Below are positions 36,501 to 44,500 of a stretch of 64,000 nt of DNA, piece after piece; positions within the stretch are counted from its first letter, which is position 1; each line of letters opens with the position of its first letter. Below the pieces are notes generated by a model, which worked only from the letters and a program-made list of their open reading frames with translations, was not told the origin of the DNA and did no database searches. The DNA is from AP-15 sp963814865 (GTDB lineage: Bacteria; Pseudomonadota; Alphaproteobacteria; ATCC43930; CGMCC-115725). Where the stretch lies: the NCBI GenBank assembly GCA_963814865.1, contig CAWFEN010000004.1:228439-292438 (forward strand), in the 5' to 3' direction. The position numbers and the translations under genes are program-made.

Positions 36501-36611
36501 TTCGACGCCGCCGATCAGATTGTTCCAGAACGCGTCGGGGCCGGCCGCGCCGGGAAACCGGCAGGCCATGCCGATGACGGCGATGTCGCTGGAGCGGCCG
36601 TCCGGCATCAT
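30579..36611 (-). CDS. Single-module type I polyketide synthase, KS-AT-DH-KR-ACP-TE
   Basis: The 2010-residue protein holds, in order: a ketosynthase (residues ~8-430; active Cys179 in VQTACSTSL, His in ECHGTA and NFGHLEQ); an acyltransferase (~530-850; Ser619 in GHSVGEF, and HAFHSP, the pattern linked to malonyl-CoA); a dehydratase (~900-1180; His925 in GDHRVFGRAVLP and Asp in FLDACLH); a ketoreductase (~1390-1590; GGLGRLG, Tyr1540 in AAYVAANN); a carrier domain (Ser1685 in LGLDSLLAV); and a thioesterase (~1740-2010; G-H-C-L-G-A, His1988 in SEHF). All sites look intact. The thioesterase has Cys1832 where Ser is usual. The start overlaps the ACP stop by four bases. One extension with reduction and dehydration is predicted unless the module iterates. 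Confidence 0.93.
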   Translation of the reverse strand: MMPDGRSSDIAVIGMACRFPGAAGPDAFWNNLIGGVESITRFSDEELLAAGEDPALIRHPDYVKAAPILDGHDGFDAAFFGYSPREARLMDPQQRLFLEIAWAAFEDAGYDPAGEKGVVGIYAGAGGLVSSYLVRHDHPELRGQTGDLGHIGNDRDFLPSRVAFKLDLTGPAVNVQTACSTSLVAVHLACRALHDGEAEMALAGASVVRVPHIHGYLAEPGGIYSRDGHCRAFDATGSGTLFGSGVAAVLLKPLAAALAAHDRVYAVIKGSAVTNDGARKVSYTASTASGQARAMTAAMTRAAVEPDSIGYVECHGTATILGDPLEIQALTRAFRTQTQRTGFCPIGSVKSNFGHLEQCAGLAGLIKTVLALDRGAIPPSLHFADPNPRIPFARSPFFVNTRPLAFTRGATPRRAAVNSVGMGGTNAFVVLEEAPEPAPRRLPEHPVFALALSAKSDQALAAQVANFRAALAAEDVPELADICFTANRGRHHFDHRFCAVGADCGELVGALDRFRASRDDRPAGKPGPIAFLYSGQGAQYPRMGEALYRTEPNYRRALDRCLALFEAEDIALSPVLFGDDEARLTRTLYAQPALFSLQIALTELWAAWGIVPDTVIGHSVGEFAAAVAAGVCALDDAARLVAARARLMEELPERGGMASIGADLDRVRALWPAPGDRVAIAAENAPDRTVVSGSAAALAALAERCRGQGVPLAELKTSHAFHSPLMEPMLEAFEDIAGAVAFGTPQIRWISTLTGAEMTAAPNGRYWRDQIRHPVRFRPAVERAAEAGGVFLEIGPGATLTALGRRCIDRIGGTAANIWLTSLTGHDDDRRSMLGALGALYREGRAIRWDAVEAGQGRRVSLPTYPFQHERSWIEPRPSDRPAAKAKAPGRAEAAHPLLGERLGGEGVRYEALLDLGRFAYLGDHRVFGRAVLPTAAILDAVMAAADGFGFSHPTVADFVYELALTIPEDRPVWTQIAFEREADRATFRLESSGVETDDPWRLHVTGTVREEPEPALPAPFPAHLVRHGDAIPPARFYRCLDACGLSYGPAFRGIKELWRAGDEVFAKIALPAGLDGDGYRIHPAFLDACLHVYAGLASGYGLFDGAAPAGAGIYVPISIDAFHLYRPGTERGWVHAAVIDRGGNDAERLKVDIRAYAEDGEPVALWRGLTVRRVADELPAPAEDAGWERLLYGVEWRDAPHADPALPPARRWYIVSDAVDEAERLAGAFGAAGGAATSLPLGAAAKRLAAAAPDEAIGVLFLPGPAAAGSPEAVRALDGGRRLAKALDRVRDRFREPPRLWLVTRGAQDEIGHSPLWGLGRTFALEYPEMWGGLIDLPGDTTPEAAAAPVMRELGARDGEDQIVLRDGRRLVPRLVRLATDGGRPSPRLRADASYWIVGGLGRLGLATAAALIEAGARHLVLTGRNGPDGPAAAALGLLRAKAQVLVVPADIGSAAEVGRAVAEIQGALPPLKGIIHAAAVFEDALLAESTSEQFERVLRPKVSGAWHLHRATLGLDLDFFVLFSSVLSLWGAAGQAAYVAANNFVDALAGLRRAAGLPATVFNWGPWDDAARWGEVGAAMWKQRGTAALAPPTCLRILLAFLREGPAQIMVTDTRWLDFLSQFTNLPPLYRDLARLPRPRTADPSDSVPASAEDTIARHAGQVLGLAGKIDVTRPLNELGLDSLLAVTLANRLRQALDIAVPTAVLLKGPSIKELAAELLPRAVRGPDSAKPDKVSAAQVAGDGWLIIHRPNPEARTRLFAFPFAGGGAATFRPWAEHLDSSIELVAIEPPGRQTRIDEAPICEFGSFLQQLVPKLLPFLDKPYAVYGHCLGALTLFETVRLLIGEHGLAPEHVFVSGARAPDELHRHQEFEESLLERLLQLPGYNLSEPIHRQPDDVFAEAIRRFNVVATESLVQDPELRRLILPAIRAEFEMSSNYRYVPEPAWDVPVTCFTGSRDAYVSSENARAWSRFTKRRFQLFTLESEHFIVVDDDRFLLRVVNRELASPL

Positions 36612-36884
36612 GCGCGGTCGATGAAATCGCGGTAGACGCGGCAGAAATCGCCGACCGTGCGGATCTCGGTAATCGCCACGGCTTCGAGAAACGGATCGAT
36701 CTTCCAGAGCCTTTCCAGCCGGGCGACGAGAGCGGCCAGGTCCAGCGACGCCAATCCGGTATCGACAAGAAGGTCGTCGTCGGCGATCGGCCGCGCCGGC
36801 CTTGCCGCTGCGCTCGACCAGTTCGGCGATGGTGCGGTGGATCGTCAGTCGGATCTCGGCGGCATTGGGCTTTGGGTTCAGCAC
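36608..36884 (-). pseudogene. Free-standing acyl carrier protein, interrupted by a +1 frameshift
   Basis: The GTG start at 36884 overlaps the SDR stop codon. The first 31 residues (LNPKPNAAEIRLTIHRTIAE and on) form carrier helix I. From about 36790 the next frame continues with PIADDDLLVDTGLASLDLAA, where the Ser in L-A-S-L-D is the phosphopantetheine site, through WKIDPFLEAVAITEIRTVGD to FCRVYRDFIDRA. Removing one base near 36791-36792 gives a normal carrier of about 91 residues. The stop overlaps the PKS start (ATGA). It probably carries the acyl group activated by the adjacent acyl-AMP ligase. If the shift is real, the pathway would lack this carrier. Confidence 0.8.
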
Positions 36885-37612
36885 GTGATGCCTCCATCGA
36901 CGACGAGCGTCTGCCCGGTGATGAAGCCCGCGCCGGGCGACAGCAGGAACAGCGCCGCCGCGGCGATCTCGTCGATCGTGCCGAGCCGCCCGAGCGGCGT
37001 ATTGCGCACGATATTGCGCCGCTGGCGCTCGTTGAGCCCGGCCACCATGTCGCTCTCGAAATAACCTGGCGCCAGTGAGTTGACGCGGATGTTCTTCGGG
37101 CCCAATTCGCGGGCCAGCGCGCGGGTGAAACCGTCCAATGCCGCCTTGGTGGCGCTGTAGACCGCGACCCCGGCATTGCCGCGCACCGCATTGACCGACG
37201 AGATGTTGACGATGGCGCCGGTGCCGCGCGCCACCATCGCCGGCGTGCACAGCCGGGCCAGCATGATGTTGCTGCGCAAATTGACGGCGAGGCTTTCGTC
37301 GATCTCGCTTATCCGCATCAATGGGAACGCACCGAAACGCCCGATTGCGGCATTGGCGACGAGCGCGTCGACCGCCCCGTAGCGGTCGGCAACCGCTGTA
37401 ATGAAACGCTGGAGCGGCGCATCCTCGCGCCCGTCCAGCGGCGCCCAATGAAAGCGTCGCCCCTGCGGATCGCGCCGCCGTTCTTCGTCGATAAACGGCG
37501 TCGCATTGCGGCTGAAGGTGGCCACGGCATAGCCGGCCTCGAGGCATTGGCGGGCGATCGCGGCGCCCAACCCGCGACTGCCGCCGCTGATCACCGCGAC
37601 CGGGGGCGTCAT
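36878..37612 (-). CDS. Short-chain dehydrogenase/reductase, 3-oxoacyl-ACP reductase-like
   Basis: The 244-residue protein is a classical SDR. It has the cofactor motif VISGGSRGLGAAIARQ, N-A-A-I-G, the catalytic Ser in NISSVNAV, the Y-S-A-T-K motif, and LAPGYFESDM with a C-terminal TGQTLVVDGG. It likely reduces a beta-ketoacyl-ACP with NADPH. It overlaps the ligase gene upstream by four bases and the ACP gene downstream, so it belongs to the PKS pathway. The PKS has its own KR, so this enzyme may act on the starter or on the released product. Confidence 0.92.
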   Translation of the reverse strand: MTPPVAVISGGSRGLGAAIARQCLEAGYAVATFSRNATPFIDEERRRDPQGRRFHWAPLDGREDAPLQRFITAVADRYGAVDALVANAAIGRFGAFPLMRISEIDESLAVNLRSNIMLARLCTPAMVARGTGAIVNISSVNAVRGNAGVAVYSATKAALDGFTRALARELGPKNIRVNSLAPGYFESDMVAGLNERQRRNIVRNTPLGRLGTIDEIAAAALFLLSPGAGFITGQTLVVDGGITC

Positions 37613-38976
37613 GGCTGCGCGACGGGTTCGTGCGGGCGGAGTTTCTTGAAACGCCGGCCGTGATGATCGCCGTCGTCGATCTCGACCCAGAGCGGGATCT
37701 TGTGGGCAGCGAGCCGGCTGCTGCAGAAATCGCGAACCCGCCGCTCCAGCGCATCCTGGTCCTCGGGCCGCACCAGGCTCAGCCGCGCCGCCACGATTTG
37801 GCCGGTTACCGGGTTCGCACGGCCCCAGACCGTCGCCTCGCGGATATTGTCCATCGTCAGCAGCACGTTCTCGACCTCGGCCGGATAGACCTTCTGGCCA
37901 CCGACATTGATCAGATCGGTGGTCCGGCCGAGGATCCGCAGATACCGGCCGTCGATCTCGACCGCGTCTTCGGTGTTGTACCAGCCGTCTTCGTCGAACG
38001 GGGTCGGGGCATTCAGATAGCCCAGCATCGCGGTCTCGGACCGGATCCACAACACGCCGTCGATAACGCGGATATCGCAGCCGACGCCGCCGATTTCGAG
38101 CCACAGCGACCGGGGCGCTTTCGACCGGCTCGGCAACACGCCCAATTCCGAAAGCCCATAGGTCTGCTTGAACCCGACCGCCGGGAAGATGGCGGCGAGC
38201 GCTTCCAGCGTGGCGGCCGGCATCGGTTCGGTGCCGTAGGTGATCAATTGCAGCGACGACAGGTCATGGCGCCGGTGCGCGCCCGAGATCGCCAGCATGC
38301 GCAGAAAGGTCGGGGTCGCCGGCAACAGCTCGACGCGATGGCGCTCGATCGCGCGGCAGACCGCCTCGGGGTCCCGGTCGCGAGCCATGACGAGCGTCCC
38401 GCCATGGGCCAGCGTGTGCAGCATCGTGTGGATGCCGCCCATATGGTCGAGCTGCAGGAACAGCATCGTCCGCCGGCTGCGGCGCCGCTCGCGGTAGCGC
38501 TCGGTCAAGGCCGCAAAGTCGAACAGGCCGGCCTTGCACTCGCCGGTCGTCCCCGAGCTGAACACGATCAACCCGCCGCCGCCGCGCTCCTGCAGGCGTT
38601 GCAGCAGCGCCGGCGGCTTGCCCGGGGTCAGCCGCGCCGACGACCACGCGCCGGAATCGGCAAGCTCGATCACCGCCTGCGCCCGCGCCAATTCGAGGCA
38701 CCGGGCGGCGTCTTCTCCCCCGCCGGGCAGCGGCGCCGCGACATAGCCGTTGCCGGCGAGCGCGAGCAGCAGCGCGCAGGCGTCGCCGGTGCGGGCGCCG
38801 CCGATGCCGACGACCGCGCCCGGCGGCAGGCCCATCCGCTCGATGATCCGGGTCCATTCCTCGACGCGCGCGCACAGGCGCTCGTAGCGCAGGCAATTCG
38901 CGCCATCGAGGATCGCCTGATGGCCGGCAAACTCCGCCGCCCGCGCCAGCAGCCAGTGGGGTTCGCGCGGCGTCAT
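37609..38976 (-). CDS. Acyl-AMP/acyl-CoA ligase (ANL superfamily)
   Basis: The 455-residue protein has the adenylation motifs LIVFSSGTTGECKAG (A3), QTYGLSELG (A5), GYLNAPTPFDEDGWYNTED (A7), GRTTDLINVGGQKVYPAEVE (A8) and a C-terminal RRFKKLR with the likely catalytic lysine (A10). It activates a carboxylic acid with ATP. Placed directly before SDR, ACP and PKS, it is best read as the enzyme that loads the starter acid onto the carrier. At 455 residues it is short for the family, mainly in the N-terminal half. It starts 7 bases after the small helical gene. Confidence 0.9.
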   Translation of the reverse strand: MTPREPHWLLARAAEFAGHQAILDGANCLRYERLCARVEEWTRIIERMGLPPGAVVGIGGARTGDACALLLALAGNGYVAAPLPGGGEDAARCLELARAQAVIELADSGAWSSARLTPGKPPALLQRLQERGGGGLIVFSSGTTGECKAGLFDFAALTERYRERRRSRRTMLFLQLDHMGGIHTMLHTLAHGGTLVMARDRDPEAVCRAIERHRVELLPATPTFLRMLAISGAHRRHDLSSLQLITYGTEPMPAATLEALAAIFPAVGFKQTYGLSELGVLPSRSKAPRSLWLEIGGVGCDIRVIDGVLWIRSETAMLGYLNAPTPFDEDGWYNTEDAVEIDGRYLRILGRTTDLINVGGQKVYPAEVENVLLTMDNIREATVWGRANPVTGQIVAARLSLVRPEDQDALERRVRDFCSSRLAAHKIPLWVEIDDGDHHGRRFKKLRPHEPVAQP

Positions 38977-38983
38977 CGAGCCG

Positions 38984-39241
38984 CTAGCCGGCCCCGCCCG
39001 ACCGGTCGAGCGAGGCTTCGAGGGCGCGACGGTACTGCCGGATCAACTCCCGGTGCGAGGCGGCAAGCTGCTCGCCGAGCGCGCGCTGGGCGCGCAGCAG
39101 CGGCAGAAAGGACAACATCATCGATTTGAGCGCCTCGTTCAGCTTGGCTTCGTCCCACGGGCAGCTCGCGAGCAAATCCTCGTAAGCGTCGAGGATCGCC
39201 AGCTGAAACTCGGCGAGCGCGCGCGGCGAGGGATCGGTCAT
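38984..39241 (-). CDS. Small helical protein of unknown function in the PKS operon
   Basis: The 85-residue protein starts MTDPSPRALAEFQLAILDAY and is predicted almost wholly helical (KSMMLSFLPLLRAQRALGEQ, then ASHRELIRQYRRALEASL). It has no Cys, no signal and no carrier-type serine motif. Its ATG overlaps the stop of the patatin-like gene by four bases, and the ligase follows after 7 bases, so it is firmly part of the operon. I do not recognise the family. It might be a scaffold or partner of one of the enzymes. Confidence 0.7.
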   Translation of the reverse strand: MTDPSPRALAEFQLAILDAYEDLLASCPWDEAKLNEALKSMMLSFLPLLRAQRALGEQLAASHRELIRQYRRALEASLDRSGGAG

Positions 39242-41594
39242 GCGGGCGGCACCCTCAGCAAATCGTCGAACAAGGCAAGAAAATTCTTGATCCGCGGCAC
39301 GTCCTTGACCCTCTCGTAATAACGGTACGCTTCCAAGCGCAGGGGATCATCCATCTCGGCCGCGAATTTGACGGCTTCGTCGTAACCGACATGCCACAGG
39401 GTCGTCGCGTTGGAGCGGTTCCATTGCAGAATATGCGGCGTCTCCCAGCGCGGCACCCGAAACGGCAGGCGATAGAGCTTGGGCAACGTCCCCGGATGAG
39501 CCTGGTTGATGCAAGAACTCGAACGCGCCGTAGACGGCGAGAACATTTTCGGCCAGTGCGACGATCGGGTCGATGATCGCCAGCTGCAGCGCGTCATAGA
39601 TATTATCCGGATTGGTCCACAGATCGGGGCCGACAGTATCGAGCGCGATGATCTTGTCGACCCCCCGCAAATCCCTCGGACGCAATGCTTCGAGGGCGGA
39701 GGGGTCGTGCGACGCCCCCTCGGTGTAGGTCTTCCCGCCTACCGAGGCCGGCGGGAACAGCCAGGGCATGGCAAGCGCCGCCCAGAACCGGTCGGCCGTC
39801 AAATGCTGCTTGCCGAACCGCTCCAGCCGCTGCGTGTTCAGGTCGAACACATTGAGGAAGAATTCCTTCTTATAGGCGTGCAGACGGTCCCACGCGATCA
39901 GGTCGTCGATGACCCCCACCCGCGTGCAGACGCTCTTCGAGAAGTAATTAAGAGTCGTCGGCGTTAGCGCCGCCACCATGAAGTCGATTGAATCGAAGTA
40001 GAGCCGTTTGATCGCCGCCCAATGCGGGTCTTCGATCTTGGCATTCCGGCCGGGGATCGACTGTCCGAGCTGCCAGAACAGCTGGCTGAAGGGTCCAACT
40101 TTCGAGAACACCTTGTAGTTCATGGGCAGGATCTGGTAGATCGCGTCCGCGACGTTGATGTCGACGGTCTGCCGCAGCGCCTCGACCTGTCCGCCCTCCG
40201 TCTTCGGCACCGCATAGAGCAGGCCCGCCAATGCTCCGGCGCCGGAGGTGGCGACGACGTCGAAGCTGATCCGCTTTTCGTAGAAGGCGCACAGCGCCCC
40301 CGCCGCCAGATGAAGGTTCGGCGCGCCGCCGCTGGCGAGCACGGCAACACCGGAAGACCGGGACCACCAATCCTCACGATCCCTTGCCTGCGCTGTCGGC
40401 GCCGGCTGCCCGGTGCCGTTTGCCGGTCTTGCCTCGGCCGGCTGGTGCAGCGGCGTGCGTTCGTGCCTGCTCGATTCCGCGAACAGCGGATCGAGCAGAT
40501 CGAGGAAGTCCTTGGTCCGGCTGTGCGACTCTGCGTACCGGTAGAATCGGTGATCTTCGAGCTCAGCCTCGTTACCCGATTGCAGAACTTTGGCAAACCC
40601 GATTGCCGCTCGGCGTCCGATTTCCTGCAGCTTCACCGCGTTCGAATGCGACCATTCGAGCATCTTCGGGTAATAGTGGCGGTCGATCGGGATCGGAACC
40701 CGATAAAGCTTTGGCAGCGCAACGCCCGGCCGCGCCATGGCCGCGTGATCCGTCTTTGCATAAAAGGCGTACATCAAGACTTCCAGCGCGATGACCGGGT
40801 TCATCAGCATCAGCTGAAAGGCATCCCAAATGTTCGCCGGCGCTCGCCAGAACGCCTCGCTCAGCGGATCGAGGGCGATCACCATGTCGAGCTTGTGCTT
40901 TTCGTGAAGCCAGATCGCCTGCAAACCGGTCGGGTCGTGGGTCGCGCCGGTGGTCAGCACCCCTTCTCCGGCCACGCGGTGCGGCGCGAACAGCATCGGC
41001 AGGGCTTCGGAGGCGTGGTAGGCATCGGCATCGGCGTCTTGATTGTCGAAGATCCGTAAAGTCTTGTGGTCCAGATCGAAGGCATTGAGGTAGAACCGTC
41101 GCAACGATTGTTTCAGCGCGTCGAAATCGACCAGATCCCTGATCTGAGGACTGGGACTCAACAGCCCCTTGCTGCCGAACTCGAGCGTCGTCGGCGTCAG
41201 CGCGCAAAAAGCAAGATCGATCCAATCGTTGAAAAAGCGCTTGATCGGGCTCGAAATCTTCGGGCGCGACCGCGAATTTCGAAAATTTGGCGAGCCGCTC
41301 CCGCAGATCGTAAATCGGATGACTGAATGGACCGAACTTGAAGAAGGTCTTGAAGTTTACGGGACACAGAGAATACATAAGATCCGAGACGAACATATTG
41401 GGCAGCTCTGCCAGTGCCGCCTTTGGCTCTTTGTTCTTCGGGGCCAGCGCGAGCAACCCGATCAGCGCGCCGGCCCCCGCGGTGCTGATTACGTCGAATT
41501 CGACGCCCTGTTCGAGAAAGCCGAGCATCGCGCCCGACATCAAGGTCATCGCCGGAGCGGCGCCGCCGAGGACGATGCCGATGCGGCGGCTCAT
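39238..41594 (-). pseudogene. Tandem patatin-like protein, interrupted by two +1 frameshifts
   Basis: The inferred protein of about 784 residues contains two homologous patatin-like halves. The first starts MSRRIGIVLGGAAPAMTLMS, with elbow region STAGAGALIGLL. The second starts near GVAVLASGGAPNLHLAAGAL, with elbow ATSGAGALAGLL. In both halves the usual G-x-S-x-G serine position is Gly, and the D-G-G/A dyad region reads T-G-A-T-H-D-P or E-G-A-S-H-D-P. Lipase activity is therefore doubtful. Frameshifts near 41247-41249 (GGG) and 39513-39514 (AA) each need one base removed. The gene overlaps both neighbours by four bases. It may bind acyl chains or membranes for the pathway. Confidence 0.78.
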
Positions 41595-44500
41595 GGCGAT
41601 CCTCCCACCAAGACCGGCGCCGGCATCAATTCCCGGACCGCTTCTGCGCGCGCCAAATCGGCGGGCATGCCGAGCCGGCGAAACGTATCGGCGGCCTGCG
41701 ACAAATGCGTCACCGCCTCGCCGCTGCGGCCCGCACCATGGAGCAGCCGCGCGTAGGACAGGCGGCTCCGGGCCAATTCCGGCTCGCAATCCATTTCCCG
41801 CTGCAGGCGCATGGCCTCGAGCAGGGCCGCCTCGGCGCCGACGGCATCGGCCGGCCCGCGGGCTGCCAGCGCTTCGCCGAGGGTCCGGTTCGCCAGCCCC
41901 TCGGCCAGCCGGTCATGCGTGCGCCGGGCGAGTTCGATCGCCTCGCGGCAGAGCGGCTCGGCGGCATCGGGATCGCCGAGCGCGAGCAGAGATGCGGCGA
42001 GCAAGCCTTGCCCCCAGGCGAGGAGTGTCGTGGTGCCGAACTCCTTGGCGAGCGCGATGCTCGCTTCGATCAGCCTGCGGGCCGTCGCGGGGTCGCCGGC
42101 CATGGTATGTGCCTGAGCCTCGTAGAACTGGACGAGGTATAGGCGAAAACGGTCGCCGGTGCGCTCGGCGATGCGCCGGACCGCTTCGCAATCGGCGATT
42201 GCCGCTGCCGCCGCGCCCTGATGACAATATGCCACCGCCCGGTAATTGTAGGCGGCCGCCTCGACGAACGGGTTCTTCAGCTCCTGGGCGAGCCGCAGGC
42301 CGTGATTGGCATAGGAGAGCGCGCGGTCGAAATCGCCGAGCGCGCCGAAGGCGACCCCCGCGAACCCGGCGGCGGTCGCCTCTTCGGTCGTGTTTCCAAG
42401 GCCGCGCATCTGCTGGACGTTGCGCGCCAACAGACGGCTGGCACGGGTGTATTCGCCGGTCAGATAGTACCGTCGCCCCATCAGATTGACCGGCGGTGCG
42501 GCCAGCGCTTCGTCATCCAGTCGATCGGCGATGGCAAGGCTCTGCTCGGCGTAGCCGGTGGCGAGTTGGAACATTCCGCGGGCGTAGGCAAGCCGGCCGA
42601 GCCAATAAAGCACGCTGGCGAGGCGCGGCTCGTCGCCCTGCTCCTCGGCGAGAGCACGGGCCTGCTCCAGGTTGCGCTGGTCCTCTTCGAGCGCCTCCCG
42701 CGGCGCCGCCACGCCGGCGCGCTTCAGCGCCGCGTCGATCTGCGCGCGCTGCAGCTCGGGCGAGGGCGCCAGCGAGCGCGTCAGGGTCAAGGCCTCGTCA
42801 TAATAGGCGCGGGCCTCGGTGCCGGCGTAAAGGCGAGCCGCCTGATCGCCGGCCAGTACGGCGTATCCGATCGCCTTCTCCTGCTGATCGCTCTCGGCGT
42901 AGTGGTGGGCCAGGATCCCGGCCTGGTCGCCGAGCCCGAGCTCCTCCATGGCACGGCCGACGGCGCCGTGGAGCGCTTGGCGGCGCGGCCCCAGCAGGCT
43001 CCGGTAGGCGACGCCGCGGATAACGGCGTGCCGGAAGCCGTATTCGAGATTGGGCAGCAACCGCGTCTGGTGAATCAGCTCGACGCGCTTCAATTTTTCG
43101 AGATGGCCCGGCACCTCGGCCGGCCGCTCGGAGGCCCGCGCCAGCACGCGCAGATCGAATTCGCGGCCGACGACCGCCGCCAACTGCACCGTCTGCTTGA
43201 TCGGGTCGCCCAGCGCGTCGATGCGCGCCTCGATGATGCCCTGGATGGTCGAGGGCAGCTCGATCTCGGCGGCGCTCGCGAGATCGATCCGGCTGGGTTC
43301 GCGAACGACGAAGCCACGCTCGACGAGCGCATGCACGACTTCCTCGATGAAGAGCGGGTTGCCGCCGGCCTTTTCGGCGACGAACCGCAGCAGCTCGTCG
43401 GAAGCGCGGCCGCCGAGCAATGCCGCCGCCATTTCCGCCATCTCGTCGTCGACGAGACGGTCCAGGTGAATCTGCGAGAAGAACGGCATGTCCGCCCAGC
43501 GCACCGCATAGCCCGACCGATGCGTCGTCAGCATCAGGACGGGCAGGCTCGGCAAGCTGCCGGCGAGAAAAGCCAGAAAATCCTCCGAGCTCTGGTCCCG
43601 CCAGTGCAAATTCTCGATGACCAGCACCAGCGGCTGCTGCCGGCCGGCGGTGGCGAGCACCCGGACGATCGCCTCGTGCGTCTGCTGTCGCTTGGCCTGG
43701 GGATCGAGGTGCCGCAGCGCCGCATCGGCGCCCGGCTGGCCGAACAGCAATTCGAGAAAGGGGAGCGTCTCCGCGAGGGCCGGGTCGAGCGCGCGAACCC
43801 CCTCGCTCAGCCGCTCGTCCGGCTGCCGCGGGCTGTCGTCTTCCTCGAGGCGCAGCGCGCGGCGCAGAATCTCGAGGATCGGGCCGTAGGGCACGGCGCG
43901 TCCATGCGGCCGGCAATGACCTTCGAGCCAATTCGCCCGTCCCTCGCCGAGCGATTGGCGGAATTCGTAAAGAAGACGGGATTTGCCGAGGCCCGGTTCC
44001 CCGGCGATCGCCACGGCCTGACCGTGCCCCGCTTCGGCGCGGGCCAGCCGGTCGTGCAAGGGGGCCAGCTCGCGGCGCCGGCCGACCAACCGAGTCAAGC
44101 CCCGCTCGGCCCGCATCTCCAACCGGCTGCGCCACCGGCCGCGCCCGGTGACCCGGTAGACGACGACCGGCGTGCGCCAGCCCCTGATCTCGATCGGGCC
44201 GAGCAGTTCGGCGTCGACCTGGCCCGCGACCGCCTGATGCACCTCTTCGGTGACCAGAATGGTTCCGGGTTCGGCCAGGTCTTGCATGCGCGAGCCGAGA
44301 TGCACGGTGTTGCTGTTGGCGGTGTAATCCATCCGCAGATCGTCGCCGATGCGGCCGACCACGACCGAGCCGGTGTTGAGGCCGATCCGCAGCCGCACCT
44401 CGACGCCGTGCTCGCGCTGAAACACGCTGTTGTAGCCGCGGATCGTTTCCTGGATCGTCAGGGCGGCGTGGACGGCGCGCAGGGTGTGATCTTCGAGGGC

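Noticed and set aside
36612..37754. Upstream extension of the PKS reading frame to 37754
   Set aside because: The translated extension is Arg-rich and out of frame with the SDR and ACP, whose motifs are in other frames. The PKS begins MMPDGRSSDIAVIGMACRF at 36611.
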